From Mytilus galloprovincialis (lineage: Eukaryota > Mollusca > Bivalvia > Mytilida > Mytilidae), in NCBI RefSeq assembly GCF_965363235.1, contig NC_134844.1, positions 94,388,664 through 94,452,663 of the forward strand: a stretch of 64,000 bases of DNA. The letters run 5' to 3'. Numbering within the stretch: position 1 is the stretch's first letter; every line of letters starts with the position of its first letter. The notes below the pieces were generated by a model that was not told the DNA's origin, ran no database searches, and saw only the letters and a program-made list of their open reading frames with translations. Both the position numbers and the translations under genes were made by a program. Below, piece by piece: positions 20,680 to 32,878 of the stretch.

Positions 20680-20752
20680 GCCCCTATAGCTCAGTGGTTA
20701 GAGCACTGGTCTCGTAAACCAGGGGTCGTGAGTTCGACTCTCACTGGGGGCA
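20680..20752 (+). tRNA. tRNA-Thr(CGT), copy T11
   Basis: Consensus. Confidence 0.98.
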
Positions 20753-20968
20753 GATTTTGCCACCTTTTTACGCAAAACCTCTTGCTTTTAACAAATTTTT
20801 GTTCCTATTGCCCGTAACAGTTTTTCTCGATTTAACTACAGGTCTGTTGCAAGAATGTTAGATGTATATGACAAGTTGATCTATTTTGTGGTGAACAGTA
20901 GAAAAGTTGCAGTATCACAGGGTACCCGGATATATAGAAATAGATAAAATTCACTTCTTCATATTGAA

Positions 20969-21039
20969 GCGCCGCTGGTGTAGTGGTATCATGCAAGATT
21001 CCCATTCTTGCGACCCGGGTTCGATTCCCGGGCGGCGCA
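20969..21039 (+). tRNA. tRNA-Gly(CCC), copy G16
   Basis: Consensus. Confidence 0.98.
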
Positions 21040-21390
21040 AATTTTTGCCACCTTTTACACTCTTCAAAAATTAAAATACTAATAAAAAAAAGTTTTAAGG
21101 TTAATTTCTTTTCATGTAGATATTTTTTTCTTTCACGAATGCACCAAGCGGTTACTATACATGTATATGTATGTATGTTTGATTACTAGCTACAGAATTT
21201 GCACTTTCGTGGGTTTTAGCCAAAGCATCATTTTACTACTTTGATTGGCAAAATACATGCTTTCCTTTAAAAGGGAACTGAACAAAATGAGTTTTCTAGT
21301 ATTCTATCCTGAATTTGGCTTTTTACATCAAATTTAGAGAGAAATTTTGCCTGATGAACATATACTACATTAAGCGAAAGATGCGTCAAA

Positions 21391-21463
21391 GCCCCTATAG
21401 CTCAGTGGTTAGAGCACTGGTCTCGTAAACCAGGGGTCGTGAGTTCGACTCTCACTGGGGGCA
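21391..21463 (+). tRNA. tRNA-Thr(CGT), copy T12
   Basis: Consensus. Confidence 0.98.
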
Positions 21464-21679
21464 GATTTTGCCACCTTTTTACGCAAAACCTCTTGCTTTT
21501 AACAAATTTTTGTTCCTATTGCCCGTAACAGTTTTTCTCGATTTAACTACAGGTCTGTTGCAAGAATGTTAGATGTATATGACAAGTTGATCTATTTTGT
21601 GGTGAACAGTAGAAAAGTTGCAGTATCACAGGGTACCCGGATATATAGAAATAGATAAAATTCACTTCTTCATATTGAA

Positions 21680-21750
21680 GCGCCGCTGGTGTAGTGGTAT
21701 CATGCAAGATTCCCATTCTTGCGACCCGGGTTCGATTCCCGGGCGGCGCA
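21680..21750 (+). tRNA. tRNA-Gly(CCC), copy G17
   Basis: Consensus. Confidence 0.98.
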
Positions 21751-22101
21751 AATTTTTGCCACCTTTTACACTCTTCAAAAATTAAAATACTAATAAAAAA
21801 AAGTTTTAAGGTTAATTTCTTTTCATGTAGATATTTTTTTCTTTCACGAATGCACCAAGCGGTTACTATACATGTATATGTATGTATGTTTGATTACTAG
21901 CTACAGAATTTGCACTTTCGTGGGTTTTAGCCAAAGCATCATTTTACTACTTTGATTGGCAAAATACATGCTTTCCTTTAAAAGGGAACTGAACAAAATG
22001 AGTTTTCTAGTATTCTATCCTGAATTTGGCTTTTTACATCAAATTTAGAGAGAAATTTTGCCTGATGAACATATACTACATTAAGCGAAAGATGCGTCAA
22101 A

Positions 22102-22174
22102 GCCCCTATAGCTCAGTGGTTAGAGCACTGGTCTCGTAAACCAGGGGTCGTGAGTTCGACTCTCACTGGGGGCA
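22102..22174 (+). tRNA. tRNA-Thr(CGT), copy T13
   Basis: Consensus. Confidence 0.98.
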
Positions 22175-22390
22175 GATTTTGCCACCTTTTTACGCAAAAC
22201 CTCTTGCTTTTAACAAATTTTTGTTCCTATTGCCCGTAACAGTTTTTCTCGATTTAACTACAGGTCTGTTGCAAGAATGTTAGATGTATATGACAAGTTG
22301 ATCTATTTTGTGGTGAACAGTAGAAAAGTTGCAGTATCACAGGGTACCCGGATATATAGAAATAGATAAAATTCACTTCTTCATATTGAA

Positions 22391-22461
22391 GCGCCGCTGG
22401 TGTAGTGGTATCATGCAAGATTCCCATTCTTGCGACCCGGGTTCAATTCCCGGGCGGCGCA
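22391..22461 (+). tRNA. tRNA-Gly(CCC), copy G18, T-loop variant
   Basis: G to A in the T-loop (TTCAATT). The site corresponds to purine 57 of standard numbering, so the change is probably tolerated. Confidence 0.95.
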
Positions 22462-22812
22462 AATTTTTGCCACCTTTTACACTCTTCAAAAATTAAAATA
22501 CTAATAAAAAAAAGTTTTAAGGTTAATTTCTTTTCATGTAGATATTTTTTTCTTTCACGAATGCACCAAGCGGTTACTATACATGTATATGTATGTATGT
22601 TTGATTACTAGCTACAGAATTTGCACTTTCGTGGGTTTTAGCCAAAGCATCATTTTACTACTTTGATTGGCAAAATACATGCTTTCCTTTAAAAGGGAAC
22701 TGAACAAAATGAGTTTTCTAGTATTCTATCCTGAATTTGGCTTTTTACATCAAATTTAGAGAGAAATTTTGCCTGATGAACATATACTACATTAAGCGAA
22801 AGATGCGTCAAA

Positions 22813-22885
22813 GCCCCTATAGCTCAGTGGTTAGAGCACTGGTCTCGTAAACCAGGGGTCGTGAGTTCGACTCTCACTGGGGGCA
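22813..22885 (+). tRNA. tRNA-Thr(CGT), copy T14
   Basis: Consensus. Confidence 0.98.
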
Positions 22886-23101
22886 GATTTTGCCACCTTT
22901 TTACGCAAAACCTCTTGCTTTTAACAAATTTTTGTTCCTATTGCCCGTAACAGTTTTTCTCGATTTAACTACAGGTCTGTTGCAAGAATGTTAGATGTAT
23001 ATGACAAGTTGATCTATTTTGTGGTGAACAGTAGAAAAGTTGCAGTATCACAGGGTACCCGGATATATAGAAATAGATAAAATTCACTTCTTCATATTGA
23101 A

Positions 23102-23172
23102 GCGCCGCTGGTGTAGTGGTATCATGCAAGATTCCCATTCTTGCGACCCGGGTTCGATTCCCGGGCGGCGCA
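23102..23172 (+). tRNA. tRNA-Gly(CCC), copy G19
   Basis: Consensus. Confidence 0.98.
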
Positions 23173-23523
23173 AATTTTTGCCACCTTTTACACTCTTCAA
23201 AAATTAAAATACTAATAAAAAAAAGTTTTAAGGTTAATTTCTTTTCATGTAGATATTTTTTTCTTTCACGAATGCACCAAGCGGTTACTATACATGTATA
23301 TGTATGTATGTTTGATTACTAGCTACAGAATTTGCACTTTCGTGGGTTTTAGCCAAAGCATCATTTTACTACTTTGATTGGCAAAATACATGCTTTCCTT
23401 TAAAAGGGAACTGAACAAAATGAGTTTTCTAGTATTCTATCCTGAATTTGGCTTTTTACATCAAATTTAGAGAGAAATTTTGCCTGATGAACATATACTA
23501 CATTAAGCGAAAGATGCGTCAAA

Positions 23524-23596
23524 GCCCCTATAGCTCAGTGGTTAGAGCACTGGTCTCGTAAACCAGGGGTCGTGAGTTCGACTCTCACTGGGGGCA
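23524..23596 (+). tRNA. tRNA-Thr(CGT), copy T15
   Basis: Consensus. Confidence 0.98.
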
Positions 23597-23812
23597 GATT
23601 TTGCCACCTTTTTACGCAAAACCTCTTGCTTTTAACAAATTTTTGTTCCTATTGCCCGTAACAGTTTTTCTCGATTTAACTACAGGTCTGTTGCAAGAAT
23701 GTTAGATGTATATGACAAGTTGATCTATTTTGTGGTGAACAGTAGAAAAGTTGCAGTATCACAGGGTACCCGGATATATAGAAATAGATAAAATTCACTT
23801 CTTCATATTGAA

Positions 23813-23883
23813 GCGCCGCTGGTGTAGTGGTATCATGCAAGATTCCCATTCTTGCGACCCGGGTTCGATTCCCGGGCGGCGCA
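23813..23883 (+). tRNA. tRNA-Gly(CCC), copy G20
   Basis: Consensus. Confidence 0.98.
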
Positions 23884-24234
23884 AATTTTTGCCACCTTTT
23901 ACACTCTTCAAAAATTAAAATACTAATAAAAAAAAGTTTTAAGGTTAATTTCTTTTCATGTAGATATTTTTTTCTTTCACGAATGCACCAAGCGGTTACT
24001 ATACATGTATATGTATGTATGTTTGATTACTAGCTACAGAATTTGCACTTTCGTGGGTTTTAGCCAAAGCATCATTTTACTACTTTGATTGGCAAAATAC
24101 ATGCTTTCCTTTAAAAGGGAACTGAACAAAATGAGTTTTCTAGTATTCTATCCTGAATTTGGCTTTTTACATCAAATTTAGAGAGAAATTTTGCCTGATG
24201 AACATATACTACATTAAGCGAAAGATGCGTCAAA

Positions 24235-24307
24235 GCCCCTATAGCTCAGTGGTTAGAGCACTGGTCTCGTAAACCAGGGGTCGTGAGTTCGACTCTCACT
24301 GGGGGCA
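24235..24307 (+). tRNA. tRNA-Thr(CGT), copy T16
   Basis: Consensus. Confidence 0.98.
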
Positions 24308-24523
24308 GATTTTGCCACCTTTTTACGCAAAACCTCTTGCTTTTAACAAATTTTTGTTCCTATTGCCCGTAACAGTTTTTCTCGATTTAACTACAGGTCT
24401 GTTGCAAGAATGTTAGATGTATATGACAAGTTGATCTATTTTGTGGTGAACAGTAGAAAAGTTGCAGTATCACAGGGTACCCGGATATATAGAAATAGAT
24501 AAAATTCACTTCTTCATATTGAA

Positions 24524-24594
24524 GCGCCGCTGGTGTAGTGGTATCATGCAAGATTCCCATTCTTGCGACCCGGGTTCGATTCCCGGGCGGCGCA
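24524..24594 (+). tRNA. tRNA-Gly(CCC), copy G21
   Basis: Consensus; last array gene before the 11-kb E7 interval. Confidence 0.98.
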
Positions 24595-24945
24595 AATTTT
24601 TGCCACCTTTTACACTCTTCAAAAATTAAAATACTAATAAAAAAAAGTTTTAAGGTTAATTTCTTTTCATGTAGATATTTTTTTCTTTCACGAATGCACC
24701 AAGCGGTTACTATACATGTATATGTATGTATGTTTGATTACTAGCTACAGAATTTGCACTTTCGTGGGTTTTAGCCAAAGCATCATTTTACTACTTTGAT
24801 TGGCAAAATACATGCTTTCCTTTAAAAGGGAACTGAACAAAATGAGTTTTCTAGTATTCTATCCTGAATTTGGCTTTTTACATCAAATTTAGAGAGAAAT
24901 TTTGCCTGATGAACATATACTACATTAAGCGAAAGATGCGTCAAA

Positions 24946-24982
24946 GCCCCTATAGCTCAGTGGTTAGAGCACTGGTCTCGTA
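24946..24982 (+). pseudogene. tRNA-Thr 5' fragment before E7
   Basis: Nucleotides 1-37 (to CTCGTA). Implied target duplication 16 bp, repeated from 36039. Confidence 0.95.
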
Positions 24983-25215
24983 GGGTCGAGTGCACCCTAC
25001 ATTGATATAGACGTACATTTTTTTTGCTCCTGTTATTGTGTTATTATTTCTATAGGATTTGGATATTACCAGCCGGATTTAGTAAATATAACTATTGTAA
25101 CAGTAATGTAAGTTAAATTACTGACATTTTTGAGAATTATTTTGCGTTTTATTGTTGTTTTGTGAACTTTACTATACTTCTTGCGAAAATTGAGGTACCT
25201 ATCAGGGAAATCATA

Positions 25216-26085
25216 ATGGAAAGATTGCCGAAGCCTTTAGTCGCATTAATTAGCAGTATTATTGATGAATATGAGCAACTGACATGGAATTCTCATTATT
25301 TAGGTGACAAAATGCGAATTTCATTGGTTTGGACAAGGGGTGATTTAATACACGTCAATAGGGGAGTAAAACATAAGTCAAGATCAAATAGAGAAAGAGA
25401 CAATAAAAGGATGAAAACATGGAAGGAAAGAGAAGAAAATACAAACAATGACGTTGATAAGACATTTAATAGCGATAATCAGGATAATTCAGAAGTTATA
25501 ATGGACTCGGAAGGTGAATTACAATACGATGGTCACTTAGATCTCCCATTAGTAGCCCCCGAGCAGATAAATATTACACCTGTATTGAAAGTTGTTCAAC
25601 CGGTTGTAATGACAGTTGCTCAGCCGATTAGTGTATCGCTGGTCAAAACAAATAAGGACAATGAAATAACGGGAAAAATAGTGTGTAACGGTTCGATAAA
25701 TAAAAAGAATGTATACACCGAAGTTGGAAATGTAGAAAATAAAGAAAAAGACAAAATAAAAACTGTAGATCCGAAATTGATAATTACTGGGAACAATCTT
25801 AGTACAGACAGTCATTATCACAAAATTGTTTTTAATAGACGATCAGACGGAAGTTGCATAATAGGAAAAGTGAAAAACAGAGACACCGTAGTTATGTGTA
25901 GTATAGCGAAACGAGAAATCAGACATGTAAATTTGAACACCGAGAAATCGGACTTTGAAAACGCAATGCATTGCATAAATAGATTTAACGACGTAAGAAA
26001 ATGGGACACTTGTGACATTGATTGTTACGTGCGTGATATTCCAAGGATGGAAAGATATGCAGAGAAATATAGACTGTGTTCATGA
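25216..26085 (+). CDS. ORF of E7 (family B), ORF1-like protein, 289 aa
   Basis: ATG chosen at MERLPKPLVALI, aligned with the start of E8; an upstream in-frame GTG at 25162 is ignored. It is only distantly similar to family A but has the same plan. Head: MERLP, then a strand with MRISLVWTRGD (residues about 34-44). Basic stretch: KHKSRSNRERDNKRMKTW (about 51-68). A variable acidic middle follows. C-terminal block: HKIVF, SCIIGKVKNRDTVVMC, FNDVRKW, MERYAEKYRL. It ends 15 nt earlier than E8 because TGA replaces a Trp codon, leaving out only the last residues. No RT, endonuclease or zinc knuckle. RNA-binding role inferred. Confidence 0.7.
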   Translation: MERLPKPLVALISSIIDEYEQLTWNSHYLGDKMRISLVWTRGDLIHVNRGVKHKSRSNRERDNKRMKTWKEREENTNNDVDKTFNSDNQDNSEVIMDSEGELQYDGHLDLPLVAPEQINITPVLKVVQPVVMTVAQPISVSLVKTNKDNEITGKIVCNGSINKKNVYTEVGNVENKEKDKIKTVDPKLIITGNNLSTDSHYHKIVFNRRSDGSCIIGKVKNRDTVVMCSIAKREIRHVNLNTEKSDFENAMHCINRFNDVRKWDTCDIDCYVRDIPRMERYAEKYRLCS

Positions 26086-26330
26086 TGTTTCGATGAATAA
26101 ACAGTTAAGATGAAAAACAATATATGTTTATACACGAAAATTTTATTAAATAATTTTTGTGCCGGTGAATCAAAATTCTGGTCTGGAAACCAGCCGTTTT
26201 TTATGTATCACATGGAAAAAAAATTAAAATAGAACATTTGCGTATGTAAACATTTAGGTTTTTTTTTTCTTGAATTGTTTCAAATGTTGTTTTTTTATTG
26301 TTACTATACTATATATAAAAATATTAATTT
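26086..26330 (+). other. first part of family B 3' UTR in E7
   Basis: Aligns with 43204-43430 of E8. It contains CTGGTCTGGAAACCAG at 26178-26193, a perfect short hairpin that resembles the anticodon arm of tRNA-Thr. No gene. Confidence 0.65.
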
Positions 26331-26870
26331 TCGCGAACCATTTAGGTCACGGAAATTCCAAAATATGGCATCAGTAAGGAGAGTTGTGCAAATAATGTGA
26401 ATACACAGAACCCCCATCCAAATTATCTCCAGCTAAAAGTATTCATCTTTTTCTATTTTATATGTACTAACAATGTTCCATTTTTCTATAATTTCGATTA
26501 AAATATTCCAAAATCTGAGTAAAATTAGATAGAATGCCCCAAATAAACATTGTCTGATTGGTTGAAGTACTGTGGCGTCGATGCTTAGCATAATAAGCCT
26601 CGATGTAAAGCACACGCTTCACAGGAAGAAGGAGAGTTTTACAAATAATGTGAATACACAGATCCTCCATCCTATTTTTATTTTGATGGAAATGTTGCAG
26701 TGTTCATCATTTCTGTTTTGATTCTGCTCACAAAATTCCATTTTTTCTATAATTCCGATTTAGATATGTGGAACCCGCAATAAAAATAGATGGCCTCAAT
26801 CACGTGGTTTCAATGATTTAATAGCAACGCAAAAAATTCCATTAATCATGTTACTTATTGTGTATTTCAC
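26331..26870. repeat. imperfect direct repeat, about 250-bp period
   Basis: AAGGAGAGTT and AATAATGTGAATACACAGA with a following CCATCC occur near 26376-26425 and again near 26628-26675. Related words (TTCCATTTTT, TATAATTYCGATT) follow each copy. No coding sequence seen. Confidence 0.6.
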
Positions 26871-26973
26871 TAATGTTTATATAATCATTGTATTATGATG
26901 TTTTTGTATCTTGCCTGACAAGGGCCCATGATTGGAAAAATAAAATAATGTCTAATGTCTAATGTCTAATGTT
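26871..26973 (+). mobile_element. LINE 3' tail remnant
   Basis: TGCCTGACAAGGGCCCATGA, an A-rich stretch, then about four 7-bp repeats of TAATGTC. A short 3'-terminal microsatellite is typical of CR1/L2/RTE-type LINEs. Only the tail is present, so the family is not assigned. Confidence 0.5.
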
Positions 26974-26985
26974 GTACTTTGTTAC

Positions 26986-27045
26986 CAATCGGAACTACTC
27001 GGCCTTTCTGGTTGCACGAAGTGAATAGCCGAGTAGTTCCGATTG
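26986..27045. repeat. perfect 18-bp inverted repeat
   Basis: Arms 26986-27003 and 27028-27045 (CAATCGGAACTACTCGGC and its complement) around a 24-nt spacer. It could form a stable hairpin; role unknown. Confidence 0.85.
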
Positions 27046-27993
27046 ACGATTGTTACATAAGCCGAATCACACATACGATCTTTGCGCTCAAATGTAGTTC
27101 TTGGTGAAGTATACAGGTAACTTCGTTTACGAAAATTTATACACACTTTTTCATTAACATATTATCAGACTTTTGCATATTCACGTTTTTTTATGTTGAA
27201 CTGTAGTCGAATTCAATTCTATACATTTTTTTTTACGTGAAGCAGTAGGAGTAAGAATATTTTTTCGCGCCAATTTAAGCAGTTTCATCACGAAGAACAA
27301 AATTATTTATTGTTATTTTCGTGAAATTTTAGTCATATAGTTTATCAATTAGAGAATTTTTTGTAAGTATTACTTATTCATGTTAAGGTTCTACTGATGT
27401 GCTTCTCTAGACCTTTTTGACGGTCCGTTTTATCCCATTTATCTCAATACTATCTCCGATGACAGAAATGTCAACTCGACCTATTCGTGTCGAAAGTGAA
27501 AATCCATCTATTTGATGAAATAATTTTTTCTTCAACGGTTCATGCATTATTTTTGTATTATTTGATAACCAATCACATTCACGTTGCATGTTTGCATGAA
27601 AATGGTTATGTATTGGTGAATTGTAAGGGCGATGCAACATGCGAGGTCAGTGCGCGATCACGTGACATTATTATTTGTAAACAAACATGCTCCCCGTGTA
27701 ACACGTGTCTGGATTATCCTTTCAAAGTGTTGTGAATTTTTCAATCACTATTTTATGATATATTTCTTTTTGTTTTTAGGTTTGCATATTAGTAGTCCAA
27801 GAGTATTAGACATGGTTCTGAGTCGTGTGTGTTTTTTTTTTTTTATTGAATTAGAAGGTAAGTCTACATAAGTTATATTTAACTTAAGTTTAAAAAGATG
27901 ACTCCACTTTCACTCTATATTTAAAACCCGCATACTAATTTAAACAGCATTTGCTCTGCTTGAATGTTAATTTGCCCCTTCCCCGTCATTTCC
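27046..27993. other. no recognisable gene
   Basis: AT-rich with short overlapping ORFs on both strands (77-82 codons) that show no domain I recognise and no codon pattern. Possible fragments of host non-coding DNA. Confidence 0.4.
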
Positions 27994-28140
27994 CAGTGAC
28001 AGATCCAGGAATTTTCATATGTGGGGGCCCACTGACTGACCTAAGAGGGGGCCCGCTCCAGTCACGCTTCAGTGATTCCTTATATAAGCAACCAAATTTT
28101 TTCCCAAAAAGGGGGGGCCGGGCCTCTAAATCCGCCTCTG
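27994..28140. mobile_element. MITE-like element, copy 1
   Basis: 147 bp with imperfect terminal inverted repeats (left CAGTGACAGATCCAG, right end complement CAGAGGCGGATTTAG) and flanking TTTCC on both sides (27989-27993, 28141-28145). Copy 2 at 32879 shares most internal sequence (GGGCCCACTGACTG and similar). Superfamily not assigned. Confidence 0.65.
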
Positions 28141-30200
28141 TTTCCCTTTTAAATTTGCGCAAAAGTCATACTTTCAGTCCATTTCGTTAACGGCTGATTT
28201 GTGATTTTACCATCTTAACTGCAATTTTCATATTGAACACATTTGACCATTCAGTATGAGTTCCCAAGTTTTTGACTTATATGAAGGAGGCTTTAGGTCA
28301 TGTTTTCCTAAACACCTTATTGCTATTTGTCTGTCTGGATTGTTATACCCATAAAATCAGATAGTGATGAATATGCAAGTTTTCAACAATCCCAGAAAAT
28401 ACACCTTATTGCTATTTAGTCCAATCTGGCAAAACCAGTCACATGTAAAACTTCCTGTTTGGGTCATGCGGCTGAAAATAGAGGTTTTTCAGTAGAGAGC
28501 TGAGGGAGGAAAAACTTTAGAAAGCGATTATCAAGAAACTTTAATATAGTATGATCCACTTTTTTCGAAATTAAATTGAAGTAAAAATTATTTTGTTTTA
28601 AGTATTTACGGTAAGTTCAAAGGGTTTTCATTAAAAAGTATTGTGCATGGTGAATTGTTTCAACGGCCCCCAGATAGCTTTAACTGGATGAAAAAGTTGT
28701 GTAATGTTAGAACTTATCCGGTATGAAATAAATAGCGATTAGGTGTATTGACATCCACGGAAAAAAATAGGAAGTAAGGTGCATGTACACATGTATCTCC
28801 CCTTTAGGTTTTGATAAATATTGGATATGACATTAAGAAGTTATAAAACTGTATTCTTTGAATATGTTTCTAGCGTAACATGCATGCTTAGTACTGCTTT
28901 TTATCAGATATTTTATAACTTATGTCTTAAAATTCGGGTTTTATCCATTCCAATAGGTGGATTTAAGTTAATGAGAAAAATGCTCTGTTCACTAACTCAG
29001 CAATGCTTTAACTGTTGTGAATGTGAGCTCCCTTTTGCTATTATTAGAATCTAGATTTACATCATTCATTTTCAACTTATGAGTTCTCCTTTCATTCAAA
29101 AGGTAGATTTCAATGTCTGCTGGTCACTTGACAAGAAAATGCACTCAATGATATTATTTGCCTCAATTTACACCTGGAATGCAGATTTTTCACTAAAATA
29201 AATGTCGTTTACTTAGTAATAAATAGTTTTGTATATTACTATCATATTCATGTTTTCATTTGACATTACGAAAGTGCTTTTGAGATCCAGGATTCTGACT
29301 TGAATAAACAGTGTTTGTAACACACATGGTTTCAACCGTTTCTTTCCCTTCCCTTAAAAGTATCTTTCAGTTTTAAAACTACCTGATAATAATACAGAGT
29401 TCACACCTAATTTGAATTGGATTGACATTAACTAATTTGAATTAGTTTAATTCACATTTGAAAAGGTTTACATCCTACCATCAATTGTTATTTGAATTGC
29501 AATGCGCCTCAAATTAGCTTACGGTAGCTGTCTGAATGACGTTTACTTTTAATTTGTATTAACAAAAACATAGTTCAAATGCGAATGTAAGTGAATTGTT
29601 TGTCTATCTATGGTCAATTTTTAGCCACATTGTTGAATTTTATTTATGGAGCTTACTTTTCATTTACATAAATTTAAGATTAATATTTCTGAGTGGTATT
29701 TTACTTATAAAGGGGGTGGATTCCCAGATATTTAATGAAATTGTATTCAGTTTATGGTTTGTGGGCCTCTTATTTGGGGTTATTGATATCAATTGAGGTG
29801 TAAGAGGGAAACCAAAATAGTGAAAGATCATTGAAAACCTGATCTATTAAAGTTCATTGATACATGTATGTGTATGTTTAATCAGCCAGTCAATTTAGGT
29901 ATTTAGAAATCCAAGATTCAATAAAAAATGAATTCTTGGGAATATGTAGAATTATTCACTCAAGGTGCAATCAAACTTATTTATTTCACTTTTTGATTTC
30001 TCTTTATTTCTTGGTCTCTTAGTAGGTGTTGCAGATTAGAAGTATTTTCGTACCATAGTATTGTTAGTGTTCCGGATCCTGTTCAGTAGTTAATAGTGAA
30101 AATTTAGGTAAGTTTACATTATGTTTATAAATAAACTAAGCCCATGCTAAACTAACTCTAATCTTGCTGTATTTTCCTCAAAATTTTTGAAATACACTTG
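28141..30200. other. no recognisable gene
   Basis: Intergenic-looking. A 17-bp word (ACACCTTATTGCTATTT) occurs at 28312 and 28401. Several T-rich stretches followed by AG and GTAAGT-like words suggest, but do not show, non-coding exons. Confidence 0.35.
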
Positions 30201-30201
30201 C

Positions 30202-30490
30202 ATAATATAATAAGAGATTGGCATAAGCTTTCTTCTTCACACTGCCCTCAAAACTCAGTGGCAAAATGACTAGTCTTAGGCAAAAAAATAGTATATGTTT
30301 GTTTACCGTTACCTGATGACCTACCCTAATTTTAGCGCTAACCCTAAGTCATTTATTTTCCTCTTAAAAGTGAAAAATAAATAGAACTTGTGTCACGAGG
30401 GTAATAAGGGTTGCCAATAAATAATATAATAAGAGATTGGCATATATAATTATAATAAGCTTGCTTCTTCACACCACCCTCAAAACTCAT
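30202..30490. repeat. direct repeat pair
   Basis: ATAATATAATAAGAGATTGG followed by CTTCTTCACAC and CCCTCAAAACTCA, at 30202-30262 and again at 30421-30490. Confidence 0.65.
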
Positions 30491-31196
30491 TTTAGGATTG
30501 ATAGCAATACAGTTTTTGTGTCTTTTATTAAACTTAACATTTATACGTTATTCACACACTTTAACAGTGCTTATTGAAAATTGTACCAAAAAAACCGTTA
30601 AGTAGGCGGTACTAAGACTGGAAGAAAATTAAGACGCTTAACATTTTTTTATATGACCAGAACAATTTCTTTGCGTTGTATATAATGCTATCATGTTGTC
30701 TGCGTCTTCGTACTGAGACTTATTTAGTTTGCTGCAGTAACTTTAGTTCTGGTGAATGGATCTCTGAAAATTTTATACTTGGAGGTTGAATACCACCATA
30801 GGAAGGTGGGGATAGAACTTGGGGGTTATAGTCTCCATAGTTTTGGAATTGGGGGCTACAAAAAAAAGCCGAAATGAGCATTTTCCTTGGTTTCCGCATA
30901 TTTACTTTAGTATAAGTAAATAGAAATCTGTGAAATTTAAAGACAAGATAATAATGAACATAATGGAAAGGTACATCAATGGATTGTTTTTATACGCTCG
31001 TCAAAATTTTGACAGGACATATTATGTTACAGAAATGTCTGGTGTCCGGCTGTCTGGCGTAAACATGTCTCACCATAACTTGAGAACGACTTATCCAAAT
31101 GCCATGAAATTTAATATAGTTGTTTCTTATGATGGTCAAATGATCTGTTTTTGGTGAAAATAAAATTGTTGAGTTACTGCACTTTATAACTAAACA

Positions 31197-31223
31197 GGGG
31201 GGGTGGGGGGTGGGGGGGGGGGG
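31197..31223 (+). repeat. G-rich tract
   Basis: A run of G interrupted by three T, capable of forming a G-quadruplex on the + strand. Confidence 0.6.
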
Positions 31224-31930
31224 TGTCTTTATCACACTGTATCTCAAAAACCATTCTTGATTATGACTTAAAACTTTAAACACTTCTTAGTTATATTAAT
31301 CTCAATATCTGTGTACTTTTTGGTGATGATTCAAAATTTCATTTTTGAATTGTTGGGTATTTTGTAAAAAAGGGGGAGGTTTTTTTCCATGTCGGCCATA
31401 TCTCAAAAACAAATTATGATTTTTGCTTCAAACTTTACACATGTCTTTGTTATATTATCCTAAAGATCTGTATACTTTTTGGTGATGATTCAAATTTTGA
31501 GTTATTAGTATTTTAAAAATGATTTATGATTACTGCTATAAACTTTACACACTTCTTTGTTTTATTCATCTAAAGATCTGTGTACTTTTTGCTGATTGAT
31601 TCAAAATTTTATTTTTGAGTTATTGAGTATTTTGTAAAAGAGGGGAGAGTTTTTTACATGTCGCACTGTATCTCAAAAATAATTTATGATTGTTGCTTAA
31701 AACTTTACACACTTCTTGGCTTATATTAATCTTAAGATCTGTAAACTATTTGGTTTTAATTCAAAATTTTATTAAAGTAATATTTAGTTTTTTGGAAGAA
31801 AAAAACCCAGGTGAGGGTGGGGGGGTTCACATGTCCAGCTGTGTCTCAAAATCAATATATGGTTTTCGCTTAAAACTTTCTCAGAAACTATTTATGATTT
31901 ATGATTATTGCATAAGACTTCCACATAACT
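31224..31930. repeat. degenerate tandem repeat
   Basis: Four imperfect copies of a unit with AAAACTTTACACACTTCTT, GATCTGTGTACTTTTTGGTG, ATTCAAAATTTTATTTTTGA and TATCTCAAAAA begin near 31267, 31427, 31536 and 31696. Two full periods are about 160 bp and one is shortened. Confidence 0.7.
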
Positions 31931-32878
31931 AATTTTGCTACAACCAAATGTCCTGAAACTTATACGCAATGTATTTTATCATAAAACACAAATCAAGTTG
32001 ATATTTTTTTGGTGTCACTTTATAATCATTATTGAGTTATTTCCCACTATAAATCCAAAACCTGCAAATGTTAAATGTTACGAGACCTTTACACAATACA
32101 TACTGATTACTACATAATAAGTATGAAATTGAGAAGTGTCCATTTAATCATACTTGAGTTATGTCCCATTGAATATTGTGTTTAAAGGGGTCGACATCAT
32201 TTGAGTCAATAGGAACGTTTAATTCTTCATATATTTAAATTCTGCTTTGAATATTGACTGCTTATTTCTGAATCTATTTTAAAAACAATATCCTATTTAT
32301 CCTAGGTGTTGCAGTATTGTTGACTATATTTATATGTATATGTACAAAAAAATGTATACAGATTTTTATATGGATTGTAGACCTGAAAAAGATTTTCAAA
32401 GTTGAATATGCTGCAAACTTCAAACAACCTACTACTTATTTACCATGCATGTCTATCATGAAACTTTTGATCAGAACTATATATAAGTGATTTCACCATT
32501 TCTTCATATGTGTACCACTATCAATCAACAGAACAAATGCAAATTATTTTTTTAATATTTGCATATGGTTTCCTTTAATTTCTCACATCTATTTTATTTG
32601 AATTTAGGGAAATAAGTACATGTATTATGTATATAAACAAATCTCATGTCGATATATAACATGTACAACAATTAAACATCAACCCACACCAAACTGGCTG
32701 TAGTTGAAAAACATCAAAAGGGAAAATACAGTGAAATCTGGAGAATTTATATTATCACATATACATGCATTTGAAATATATTTAAAATATTTTTTTCAAA
32801 TTTTTTAGTTTTAGGTTCCACCTAGCTACCATATTAGAAAACTGGGATTTAAATGCTAGTCTATTAGAGGGATATTTC
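31931..32878. other. no recognisable gene
   Basis: AT-rich sequence without a long ORF or a repeat I recognise. Confidence 0.4.

Larger units (their letters stand above)
18568..24982 (+). repeat. tRNA array block 7, nine near-identical 711-bp units
   Basis: The longest uninterrupted homogeneous stretch: spacing between tRNA-Gly genes is exactly 711 bp nine times in a row, with almost no differences. This suggests recent spread by unequal exchange or conversion. Confidence 0.96.

Noticed and set aside
18568-24982. CRISPR-like regular repeats
   Set aside because: The repeat unit is 711 bp with eukaryotic tRNA genes, so it is a tRNA tandem array.
30930-31157. Short ORF starting MKFKDKIIMNIMERY
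   Set aside because: MER is reminiscent of the element ORFs but nothing else matches; chance.
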